DNA from: Paenibacillus tepidiphilus
Lineage (GTDB): Bacteria; Bacillota; Bacilli; Paenibacillales; Paenibacillaceae
Length of the DNA stretch: 64,000 nucleotides
Assembly (NCBI RefSeq): GCF_008635795.1
Contig: NZ_VWRQ01000019.1
Span: 62,001 to 126,000, forward strand
Direction: 5' to 3'
In this document: positions 17,246 through 24,392 of the stretch, piece by piece
How positions within the stretch are numbered: position 1 is the first letter of the stretch
How the letters are laid out: each line of letters begins with the position of its first letter
Made by a program: the position numbers and the translations under genes
Notes under the pieces: model-generated
Database searches by the model: none
What the model saw: only the letters and a program-made list of their open reading frames with translations
What the model was told of the DNA's origin: nothing

Positions 17246-18518
17246 CCGCATAATGCTCTGGACACTGATTGCCGGTGCCGTCTTGATCGGTGTTTATTTC
17301 CTCTGGGCCTGGAGTGAACCCGGAACCAGAAGCGATAAGCAGTACCGGATTGAAATCAACCGGCTCATGGCTGCGGTACAGAACGGAGCCGATCCGTCCG
17401 GGCTGAAACCGCGAGAGTTGGGCTACAGCTACATTCAAAATGTGGACTGGATAGCTGCAGGCAGCGGGAGCGGGGAGTTGGCGCGGTATTTTGCAGGCGA
17501 CGGGGTGGCGGATCAGGAGGAATATACGGTACAGCCGGTGTTTGACGGGGTGAAGCTGTCCGGTTACCTTCGGATTCGCTACCAGGTGCTGGAGCAGAAG
17601 CGCACGGAGCTATGGATCGCAGGCGGGCTGCTGCTTCTGGCGCTGGCCGCAATCTATGCGGTACTGCTGTATATCCGTAAAGCTATCATTCGGCCCTTCC
17701 ACCAGATCGAGGAGCTGCCGTATGCTCTGGCCCGCGGGCGTGTACCCACCGGCATGAAGGAGTTGAAGCACCGTTATTTCGGGCGGCTGATCTGGGGGCT
17801 GGATGTGCTGCGCGAGACACTGGAGGCCCAGAAGCAGACCAATGTCCGGCTGGAGAAGGAGCGGCAGACGCTGATTGCGTCGCTCTCCCATGAGCTGAAG
17901 ACGCCGGTGGCTGCGATCAAACTGTACTCCAGCGCGCTGTACGGGAACTTGTATACAGATGACGCGAAGCGGGCAGCGACGGCCAGGAAGATCGAACAGC
18001 AGGCGGAAATCATCGAAGGGCAGATCGCGGAGCTGATCACGGCTTCATCCTCACCGCTGCAGGAGATCAGTGTCCTGAGCCATGAGTTTTATTTGAGCGA
18101 CTGGCAGGAGCGGGTGCTGGAGAATCACCGGGAACGGCTGGAGCTGCGCAAGATCCGGCTGGACATCGGCCCTTACGAGGACAAGCTGCTGCGCGGGGAT
18201 GCGGCTAAGCTCCAGGAGGTCATGGATAATCTGCTCGACAACGCGGTGAAGTACGGCGATGGACGGGCCATCCGCCTGTCTTTCCGGGTGGAAGAGTACC
18301 GCCAACTGATTGAGGTGGAAAATACGGGGGCTTCGCTGTCGCCAGCCGAGCTGCCGCATATCTTCAGCAGCTTCTGGCGCGGCTCGAATTCCGCCGGGAA
18401 GCCGGGCAACGGGCTGGGACTATACATCTCCAGACAGCTGCTGCGGCAGATGGATGGAGATCTGTACGCCGAGACCAGGGAACAGGGCATGGCCTTTGTG
18501 TTGGTGCTGCGCTTCTGA
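17232..18518 (+). CDS. Sensor histidine kinase
   Basis: A 428-residue membrane kinase. Helices at about residues 8-27 and 127-148 flank an extracytoplasmic sensor of roughly 95 residues. The dimerisation domain has His220 in SLSHELKTP; N, G1 and G2 boxes are visible as NLLDNAVKYG, ENTGASLS and GNGLGLYISRQ. The true start is ATG at 17232 inside the end of the regulator gene; a much longer frame begins at 17034 but would read the regulator out of frame. Unlike BceS-type kinases it has a substantial external sensor, so it may detect the ligand itself rather than through the permease. Confidence 0.92.
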   Translation: MKRFNRIMLWTLIAGAVLIGVYFLWAWSEPGTRSDKQYRIEINRLMAAVQNGADPSGLKPRELGYSYIQNVDWIAAGSGSGELARYFAGDGVADQEEYTVQPVFDGVKLSGYLRIRYQVLEQKRTELWIAGGLLLLALAAIYAVLLYIRKAIIRPFHQIEELPYALARGRVPTGMKELKHRYFGRLIWGLDVLRETLEAQKQTNVRLEKERQTLIASLSHELKTPVAAIKLYSSALYGNLYTDDAKRAATARKIEQQAEIIEGQIAELITASSSPLQEISVLSHEFYLSDWQERVLENHRERLELRKIRLDIGPYEDKLLRGDAAKLQEVMDNLLDNAVKYGDGRAIRLSFRVEEYRQLIEVENTGASLSPAELPHIFSSFWRGSNSAGKPGNGLGLYISRQLLRQMDGDLYAETREQGMAFVLVLRF

Positions 18519-18589
18519 AGGGTAATGATCTGGGAAGCCCCGCTTTGCGGGAGTATGTAGCGGGGTTCCAGTAGAGGAGGCTGATGTAT

Positions 18590-19120
18590 ATGACGCATAT
18601 TGCACCCGTACCTGCTTCGGAAATTACCGTCAAGCCCTTCCGGTTCACGGACGATGGCCTTGTCCCGAACAATCCCGGGCTGCCTGTGCTGGTCTATTCC
18701 GGCGCTTTGAGGGAGCATCCCGAATCCGCCGAGGAGCTGTTTAACCGCAATGGCTGGGGCAACAGCTGGCAGAACGGTGTGTTCGGTTATCATCACTATC
18801 ACGGCAACTCGCATGAGGTGCTGGGCGTGATGAGAGGCAGCGCCCGGCTCCAGCTTGGCGGTGAGCATGGCGCCGCGCTTGAGGTGCGCGCCGGCGATAT
18901 CGTGGTCCTGCCTGCCGGAACAGGCCACAAACGCCTGTCGGCCAGCAGCGATTTCCGCGTGGCGGGCGCGTATCCCGGCGGAATGAGCTACAACACCCGC
19001 CGGGACAATACCGCCGACCACGACGCGGCGCTGGCGGAGATTCCCCGCGTGCCGCTGCCGGATAGCGATCCCGTTTACGGAGCGCAAGGCCCGCTGCTGG
19101 AGCGGTGGCGGGAGAGCTAG
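18590..19120 (+). CDS. Cupin-domain protein
   Basis: A 176-residue single-cupin protein. The conserved barrel motifs are HHYHGNSHEVLGVMRG and AGDIVVLPAGTGHKRL (about residues 63-110), with His residues suitable for metal binding. Similar proteins are annotated as cupins of unknown activity. ATG 18590 is nine bases downstream of GAGGAGG, which is better than ATG 18584. It follows the kinase gene after 71 bp and could be either an independent unit or the last gene of that operon. Confidence 0.83.
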   Translation: MTHIAPVPASEITVKPFRFTDDGLVPNNPGLPVLVYSGALREHPESAEELFNRNGWGNSWQNGVFGYHHYHGNSHEVLGVMRGSARLQLGGEHGAALEVRAGDIVVLPAGTGHKRLSASSDFRVAGAYPGGMSYNTRRDNTADHDAALAEIPRVPLPDSDPVYGAQGPLLERWRES

Positions 19121-19160
19121 AATGAGAGAGTGGCTTGCTGCTAATGGCTGCTGTCGAGGT

Positions 19161-19348
19161 ACTAAGTGGAAATACGCCAACTAATTCGCACTTATTGACT
19201 GGAATTGCAGATCTAGTTAGATAATCGCCACTTAATATGGGTGAAAGTTCGCTCTGGCCCAGATATTGGACAAATTAAGTGGCGATTATCGAATTAGTTA
19301 GCTGTAAAACTTAAAAATGGTGAAATTAGTGTGCGAAAATCGAACTAA
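19161..19348. repeat. Structured intergenic repeat, copy 2
   Basis: A 188-bp copy of the element at 12871. The four motifs are a 19161-19186, b 19212-19240 (GATAATCGCCACTTAATATG), then the inverted c 19272-19300 (AAATTAAGTGGCGATTATCG) and d 19323-19348 (AATTAGTGTGCGAAAATCGA). The centre is flanked by GGTGAAA, as in copy 3. Nothing coding was seen in the 396-bp gap 19121-19516 apart from this and the hairpin that follows. Confidence 0.8.
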
Positions 19349-19407
19349 AGTTTGACCAGACGGGTTCCGTACAATTAAAACCCGGAAACCGCTAAAGCCG
19401 GAAACTC

Positions 19408-19452
19408 AAGGAGCCTGAACCGTGCCGCTGACAGCGGCAGTTCAGGCTCCTT
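19408..19452. terminator. Long perfect hairpin before GNAT gene
   Basis: AAGGAGCCTGAAC at 19408-19420 pairs with GTTCAGGCTCCTT at 19440-19452, and an inner GCCGCTGACAGCGGC arm extends it. There is no U-run after it, so it may be a terminator for the cupin unit or a stable leader hairpin. It lies 64 bp before the acetyltransferase start. Confidence 0.5.
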
Positions 19453-19516
19453 GCGGCAGTTCAGGCCGCGGTTGAAGCTAACAAGTTATAATATAACGCG
19501 GAAAGCAGGAGCGATA

Positions 19517-20326
19517 ATGATAGAGTTGAAGCCAGAGCAGTATCTGCTGGCAGAGTCTTTTTTTACCGGCAAGAAGCAGTATATCCCGGCGCTGGCTGTC
19601 CTGCACGGCAACTATCCGGGCCGCGTATTTGCAGACCGACTGGTTGATCCGTCGGCGGCTGTAGTCTGGGCTACAGACAGATGGATGTACTTTGAGGGCG
19701 ACATGGAACAGGCGGAGACCTTGCGGCAGTTTGCCGCTTTTGTAGAGAATACAGCCGTCCCGGACTGCGAATTGCGCAATGAGCGATGGTTCGAAGTGTA
19801 CACCGGAGACTACAGTGGGCTGGATCGGTTTCTCCGCTCGGGAATAAAGCGGCTTGAGGTGCTTAAGCACCGGGAATCTTCTTATGTGCTGAATCTGGAG
19901 AAGTTCACAGCGCTGCCGGAGCTGATTATTCCGGGGCCTGCGGGTCAGCTGCGTGTAGAGATCGGTGAATATCCGGTTCTGGAAGACGGGCCGGGCCATC
20001 CTGCCGCTGTAAATAAGAGGTTCCAGCAAATGACCCGGACCGGAGCAGCGGTCCTGCGCGGTGAGGAAATGCTGGCGCTTTGCCGGAATAACGGGTTGAT
20101 GCTGGATAGGGAGTATTTTGTAGATACCGATACGTTTGCAGCGGAGGAACGCGGAAAGGGCTATGCCATGCTGGCTGCAGCTACATTAATCCGTTACTAT
20201 CTGGCACAGGGAAAGCATCCGCTATGGGAAACTACACATGACAATTTGCCTTCGCACAGGCTGGCTCTCAAGCTGGGGTTCGAACCGATGGAGGATTATC
20301 CGGTATACGCTTTTGTATTAAAGTAA
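19517..20326 (+). CDS. GNAT family acetyltransferase (long form)
   Basis: A 269-residue protein of the GNAT_acetyltran type, in which a C-terminal GNAT core follows an N-terminal domain. The acetyl-CoA pocket is seen late in the chain (FVDTDTFAAEERGKGYAMLAAATLIRYYL, about residues 200-225), followed by the typical HDNLPSHRLALKLGFE end. AGGAG is six bases before ATG 19517; an in-frame upstream GTG/ATG region falls within the hairpin and is unlikely. The acceptor is unknown. Confidence 0.85.
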   Translation: MIELKPEQYLLAESFFTGKKQYIPALAVLHGNYPGRVFADRLVDPSAAVVWATDRWMYFEGDMEQAETLRQFAAFVENTAVPDCELRNERWFEVYTGDYSGLDRFLRSGIKRLEVLKHRESSYVLNLEKFTALPELIIPGPAGQLRVEIGEYPVLEDGPGHPAAVNKRFQQMTRTGAAVLRGEEMLALCRNNGLMLDREYFVDTDTFAAEERGKGYAMLAAATLIRYYLAQGKHPLWETTHDNLPSHRLALKLGFEPMEDYPVYAFVLK

Positions 20327-20352
20327 ACGCTTAATTCCTGCTGGACCTATGG

Positions 20353-20366
20353 TGTACGGGCGTACA
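20353..20366. promoter_or_regulatory. Palindrome upstream of aldo/keto reductase
   Basis: TGTACGGGCGTACA is a perfect inverted repeat (TGTACG with a two-base GG centre) 60 bp before the aldo/keto reductase start. Size and position suit an operator; no regulator gene is adjacent. Confidence 0.35.
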
Positions 20367-20425
20367 TAATAGGGGAGGAACACCATTTGCGAACTTACTT
20401 TTGAGCATAGAAGGAGGCAGCATAG

Positions 20426-21409
20426 ATGAACTACCGTAAACTGGGCAACACCGGACTTGAAGTCAGCGAGGTGAGCTTTGGCACCTGGGCCATCGGCGGA
20501 GACTGGGGAATGAGCAGAGATGAGGACGGCTTGCGCGGGCTTGCCCTCGCGATGGAGCAGGGGGTTAATTTCTTCGATACCGCCGACGTATACGGCTCCG
20601 GCCATGCCGAGGACCTGCTCGCCAAGGCGACCAAAGGCAAAGAGGATGAAATTCATATTGCCACGAAATTTTGCCGAGCCGGGGACATTCATAATCCGGA
20701 CACCTATTCGGAGCGGCAGGTGCGCGAATATTGCGAACAGAGTCTGCGGCGGCTGCAGCGGGAGGCCATCGACCTGTATCAGATCCATTGTCCGCCGATT
20801 GAGATTCTCCGTGACGGCAGTGTGTTCGGGGTGCTGGACCGCTTGAAGCAGGAGGGCAAAATCCGCCATTACGGCGTCTCCGTTGAGACCGTAGAGGAAG
20901 GACTGCTCTGTCTGGAGGCTCCGGGTGTCCAGGCGCTGCAGGTCATTTTCAACCTCTTCCGCCAGCAGCCGGCACTTGAGCTTCTGCCCCGGGCAAAGGC
21001 GCAGGGGGTAGGCATTCTGGCCCGACTGCCGCTCGCCAGCGGTCTCCTCACCGGAAAGTTCAAGGAAGACAGTGAATTCGAGGCCAGCGACCACCGCAAT
21101 TATAATGCCAACGGCAAAGCCTTTAATGTAGGCGAGACCTTCGCCGGCCTGCCGTTCCGCAAAGGAGTGGAACTGGCACGCAGCCTGGACTGGATAGCTG
21201 AAGGGCGGGGCAATATGACCCGGGCATCGATGCGCTGGATTCTCGGCCACCCGGCGGTCAGCTGCGTGATTCCGGGCTTCAAGAATGAAGGCCAGGTCAC
21301 GGATAATCTGCAGGCATCGGAGGTTCCGCCGTTTACAGCGGAGGAAATGAAGCGTCTCGGCGCCTGGTACCGGGAGGACGTGGCTCCCCATATTCGCGGA
21401 GGGGTATGA
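20426..21409 (+). CDS. Aldo/keto reductase
   Basis: A 327-residue NAD(P)H-dependent aldo/keto reductase with the complete catalytic tetrad Asp51, Tyr56, Lys81 and His121 (FFDTADVYGSG, ATKF, YQIHCP). The cofactor region near the C-terminus has VIPGFKNEGQVTDNL. GAAGGAGG precedes the ATG. The natural substrate is unknown; the family reduces aldehydes and ketones. A TetM-like GTPase gene starts 10 bp after its stop. Confidence 0.92.
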   Translation: MNYRKLGNTGLEVSEVSFGTWAIGGDWGMSRDEDGLRGLALAMEQGVNFFDTADVYGSGHAEDLLAKATKGKEDEIHIATKFCRAGDIHNPDTYSERQVREYCEQSLRRLQREAIDLYQIHCPPIEILRDGSVFGVLDRLKQEGKIRHYGVSVETVEEGLLCLEAPGVQALQVIFNLFRQQPALELLPRAKAQGVGILARLPLASGLLTGKFKEDSEFEASDHRNYNANGKAFNVGETFAGLPFRKGVELARSLDWIAEGRGNMTRASMRWILGHPAVSCVIPGFKNEGQVTDNLQASEVPPFTAEEMKRLGAWYREDVAPHIRGGV

Positions 21410-21419
21410 CGGCTGAATA

Positions 21420-23387
21420 ATGATGAACAAAACCATCGGGCTGCTGGCACATGTGGACGCCGGCAAGACCACGCTTGCCGAACAACTGCTCTTTCATACA
21501 CAGACCATTCGCAGCCGGGGGCGGGTGGATCACAAGGATACCTTTCTCGATACGCATGCGATTGAAAAAGCGCGCGGGATTACCGTCTTCGCCGACCAGG
21601 CGGAATTGGTCTACGGTTCATCCCGCTACTTTCTGCTGGACACGCCGGGCCATGTCGATTTCTCCCCGGAGATGGAACGGACACTCCAGGTGCTGGATTA
21701 CGCCGTTGTCATCGTCAGTGCGGTTGAAGGGGTGGAGAGCCATACCGAGACAGTCTGGCATTTGCTGCGGCGGCACGGGATTCCAACCTTTTTCTTTATC
21801 AACAAGACGGACCGCGCCGGCGCTGATCCGCAGCGCGTGCTCACGGAAATCCGCGAGACGCTCAGCCCGGATGCCGTGTTGCTGCCGCGTCTGACGTCTC
21901 AGGCCATGCCGGAGGAGCTGAAGGCATTCATGGCTGAACGCGATGAACGGTTGTTCAGCGCCTATCTGGAAGGGAATCTTCCGGATGATGGGTGGCACCG
22001 GGAATTGGCCGCCATGGTACACAGCGGGGCCCTGTTCCCTTGTACGGCGGGCTCGGCCCTGCAGGATCAGGGAATAGCCGAATTCCTTGCGCAGCTGGAG
22101 GCTTTGACGGTCAGCGCATATGATCATACTTTGCCCTTTGCCGGCAGAGTCTACAAAATCCGCCACGACGACAAAGGCACCCGGATGACTTATATCAAAG
22201 CGCTGCAGGGCCTGCTCAAAGTCAGGGATGAACTGTCCTATGGGCCGGAGGGGCAGCGGCTCTCGGAGCGCGTGACCGCGATCCGCAAAGTCAGCGGTTC
22301 TAAGCAAGAGGCTGCGGATTGGGGAGCTGCCGGTGAATTATTCGCCGTCGTCGGGCTCTCGTCCGCGCTGCCCGGTGACGGGGTGGGCGCAATTGCCGGG
22401 TCTGCGGGCAGCGATTTGGTGCCGACGCTGAAATCGCGCGTAGCCTTCGCGCCGCCCGCACATTTGAAGGAAGTGCTGCAGGCCTTCATGATCCTTGGCG
22501 CCGAGGACCCTTCGCTGAATGTCAGCTGGGAGGAGCAGCTGCAGGAGCTGCATATTCATGTAATGGGCCAGATTCAGCTTGAGGTGCTGGAGCAAATTCT
22601 GCGGGAGCGTTTCCGCATCACCGTTACCTTCGGTGAGCCGGAAATTCTCTATAAGGAGACCATTGTGTCCACGGCGTACGGATATGGGCATTTTGAGCCG
22701 CTGGGCCACTATGCCGAAGTGCATCTGAAGCTGGAGCCCGGGGAACGCGGCAGCGGGATCACGGTAATCAATGCTTGCCATCCGGATGATCTGGCCACCG
22801 GCTACCAGCACCAGATCGTGCAGATTCTGCAGGAGGAAGGCCATCATGGCCTGCTCACCGGATCGCCGCTGACGGACCTGCAGCTTACCCTGCTAAGCGG
22901 ACGGGCGCACAACAAGCATACTAGCGGGGGTGATTTCCGCGAAGCCGCGCTGCGGGCGCTCCGCCAGGGGCTGGAGCAGGCGGATAATGTGCTGCTGGAG
23001 CCGGTCTATGCCTGCAAAATCCGGATACATCCGGATGACCTGGGCAGGGTGATGACGGATATCCGCCAGGCTGCCGGAAGCTTTGCGCCGCCGGAGATGA
23101 CCGGCAGCCAGGCCGTTATTTCCGGTACAGTTCCCGTGGCCAGCTTTATGAACTATGCTGTGCGGCTGGCCTCTATGACACAGGGCAAAGGATCGTTATC
23201 CCTGCGCGTGGCGGGGTACCAGCCCTGCCACCAGACGGAGGCCGTCGTTCTGGCGAAGAATTACAATAAGAATGCCGACCCGCTATATACGGGTGCCTCC
23301 ATCTTCTGCTCCAAAGGACAGGCGTATTCGGTACCCTGGGAGGAAGCGGAGCGGCATATGCATATTAAAGAGCGCAGGGAAAGATAG
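21420..23387 (+). CDS. TetM/OtrA-like translational GTPase
   Basis: A 655-residue EF-G-like GTPase of the ribosomal-protection (TetM/OtrA) group. GTP-binding motifs are AHVDAGKTT (about 9-17), RGIT, DTPGH and NKTD; the EF-G-like domains II-V follow, with the order and length of tetracycline-protection proteins (TetM is 639 residues). Chromosomal homologues in Bacillales are common and need not confer tetracycline resistance. It probably rescues or protects ribosomes. It begins 10 bp after the aldo/keto reductase stop with a poor ribosome binding site of its own, so it may be translated by coupling. Confidence 0.88.
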   Translation: MMNKTIGLLAHVDAGKTTLAEQLLFHTQTIRSRGRVDHKDTFLDTHAIEKARGITVFADQAELVYGSSRYFLLDTPGHVDFSPEMERTLQVLDYAVVIVSAVEGVESHTETVWHLLRRHGIPTFFFINKTDRAGADPQRVLTEIRETLSPDAVLLPRLTSQAMPEELKAFMAERDERLFSAYLEGNLPDDGWHRELAAMVHSGALFPCTAGSALQDQGIAEFLAQLEALTVSAYDHTLPFAGRVYKIRHDDKGTRMTYIKALQGLLKVRDELSYGPEGQRLSERVTAIRKVSGSKQEAADWGAAGELFAVVGLSSALPGDGVGAIAGSAGSDLVPTLKSRVAFAPPAHLKEVLQAFMILGAEDPSLNVSWEEQLQELHIHVMGQIQLEVLEQILRERFRITVTFGEPEILYKETIVSTAYGYGHFEPLGHYAEVHLKLEPGERGSGITVINACHPDDLATGYQHQIVQILQEEGHHGLLTGSPLTDLQLTLLSGRAHNKHTSGGDFREAALRALRQGLEQADNVLLEPVYACKIRIHPDDLGRVMTDIRQAAGSFAPPEMTGSQAVISGTVPVASFMNYAVRLASMTQGKGSLSLRVAGYQPCHQTEAVVLAKNYNKNADPLYTGASIFCSKGQAYSVPWEEAERHMHIKERRER

Positions 23388-23388
23388 C

Positions 23389-23442
23389 GCGAACAATGCG
23401 AACAACGCTAACAACGCAAACAACGCGAACAACACGAACAAC
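23389..23442. repeat. Six tandem 9-bp units (GCGAACAAC)
   Basis: Directly after the GTPase stop codon, six near-identical 9-mers occur in a row: GCGAACAAT, GCGAACAAC, GCTAACAAC, GCAAACAAC, GCGAACAAC and ACGAACAAC. The unit size would allow slippage without frameshift if coding, but the run lies outside any supported gene. Confidence 0.8.
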
Positions 23443-23487
23443 AAGAGGGCTAGAGGCGTTTTTCTGACAAAAGCAGCGTCATCAACC

Positions 23488-23534
23488 AAACAGAGCAGCG
23501 GTCTCCCAACCACGGGGCGGCCGCTGCTCTGTTT
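23488..23534. terminator. Bidirectional terminator between GTPase and lipoprotein genes
   Basis: AAACAGAGCAGCGG pairs perfectly with CCGCTGCTCTGTTT across a 19-nt loop. The convergent genes on both sides can use it. Confidence 0.82.
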
Positions 23535-23546
23535 GTCATGCCTAAG

Positions 23547-24164
23547 TTAATCAATGTTCGCAATTCCCCAGACGCCAGCTTTATTTTGCGTGAAGAAGTA
23601 AGTGATGCCCTGATTCTGGACGGTGCCATCCGGAAATTTCTTGGCGTAGCGGACCCCCACACGAATCTGATCGCGTCCGTCGATTTTAATTTTCTCCAGG
23701 AGGTCGAGGTTGTAGAACATATACTGTACATCCGGCTCACTAAAGAACAAGGCTTCCCGCGGATACCCGTCTTCCTGCATGAATGGCTTGAAGTCTTCTA
23801 CATTCTGAGCGGTAACGGCTTCAAGGCTGCCCTTGAATTTCGCGATGATCTCTTCGTTGAAGAAGCTTTGTGGATACGGGGCAAAATCAATAAATACACC
23901 TTGCTGGAATTCTGTTTCTGTAATATCTTTGAACACCTGGGCTGCAGGATCAATCAATATTTCGGAAACCGGCTGAGCAGACACGGAATCTGCAGCAGGA
24001 CCCGGCGTTGCAGCGGAAGCAGAAACAGAAGCAGGTTGACTTGCATGGCTGCTTATTGATGCATCCTGTGCAGGCTTGTCTGCCTTTGCGCATGCGGATA
24101 CAAGTAATGTCCCGGCAATGCATACTGATAACCATAGGATAGAGGGCGCTCTCAATGCTATCAT
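23547..24164 (-). CDS. Secreted lipoprotein of unknown function
   Basis: A protein of about 205 residues with a lipoprotein signal peptide (lipobox LVSAC) and an Ala/Ser/Pro-rich linker (about residues 28-70). A compact C-terminal domain of about 130 residues follows (ITETEFQQGVFIDFAPYPQSF ... ITYFFTQNKAGVWGIANID), resembling lipoprotein-associated NTF2-like domains in its final strands; I do not recognise the family with certainty. AAGGAGG lies only one base from the ATG at 24164, so the TTG three codons later (24155) may be the real start. It is convergent with the GTPase gene. Confidence 0.75.
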   Translation of the reverse strand: MIALRAPSILWLSVCIAGTLLVSACAKADKPAQDASISSHASQPASVSASAATPGPAADSVSAQPVSEILIDPAAQVFKDITETEFQQGVFIDFAPYPQSFFNEEIIAKFKGSLEAVTAQNVEDFKPFMQEDGYPREALFFSEPDVQYMFYNLDLLEKIKIDGRDQIRVGVRYAKKFPDGTVQNQGITYFFTQNKAGVWGIANID

Positions 24165-24317
24165 TCCTCCTTAAAATTGTAGACGGATGGGGCACTGGAA
24201 AGTTGCGAGCCGGATAAGTGCGCAGCGAAAGGAAAGAAAATTATGTATATTTATACCTGTGAAATCTCCTAGTCCTAATGTAAACTAAAGAAGCTGTCGA
24301 AATTTGGTCCGTTGCCC

Positions 24318-24352
24318 TATCCCTGGGACCCCTCCCGGGACTATATGGGATA
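24318..24352. other. GC-rich hairpin in the leader of the SLH gene
   Basis: TATCCC (24318-24323) pairs with GGGATA (24347-24352) around a GGGACCCCTCCCGGGA core, 40 bp before the SLH protein start. Whether it is a leader structure or chance symmetry is unclear. Confidence 0.3.
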
Positions 24353-24392
24353 ACACTGCTCATTGATAACATACATAGAAGGGGTGTTAACG

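Noticed and set aside
18173..19180. 335-codon minus-strand frame across the kinase and cupin genes
   Set aside because: It covers two supported genes in the opposite strand and has no recognisable domain.
21420..23387. Tetracycline resistance gene
   Set aside because: The protein is of the TetM/OtrA group, but chromosomal homologues are common in Bacillales and no transfer signs such as different composition or conjugative genes are seen.
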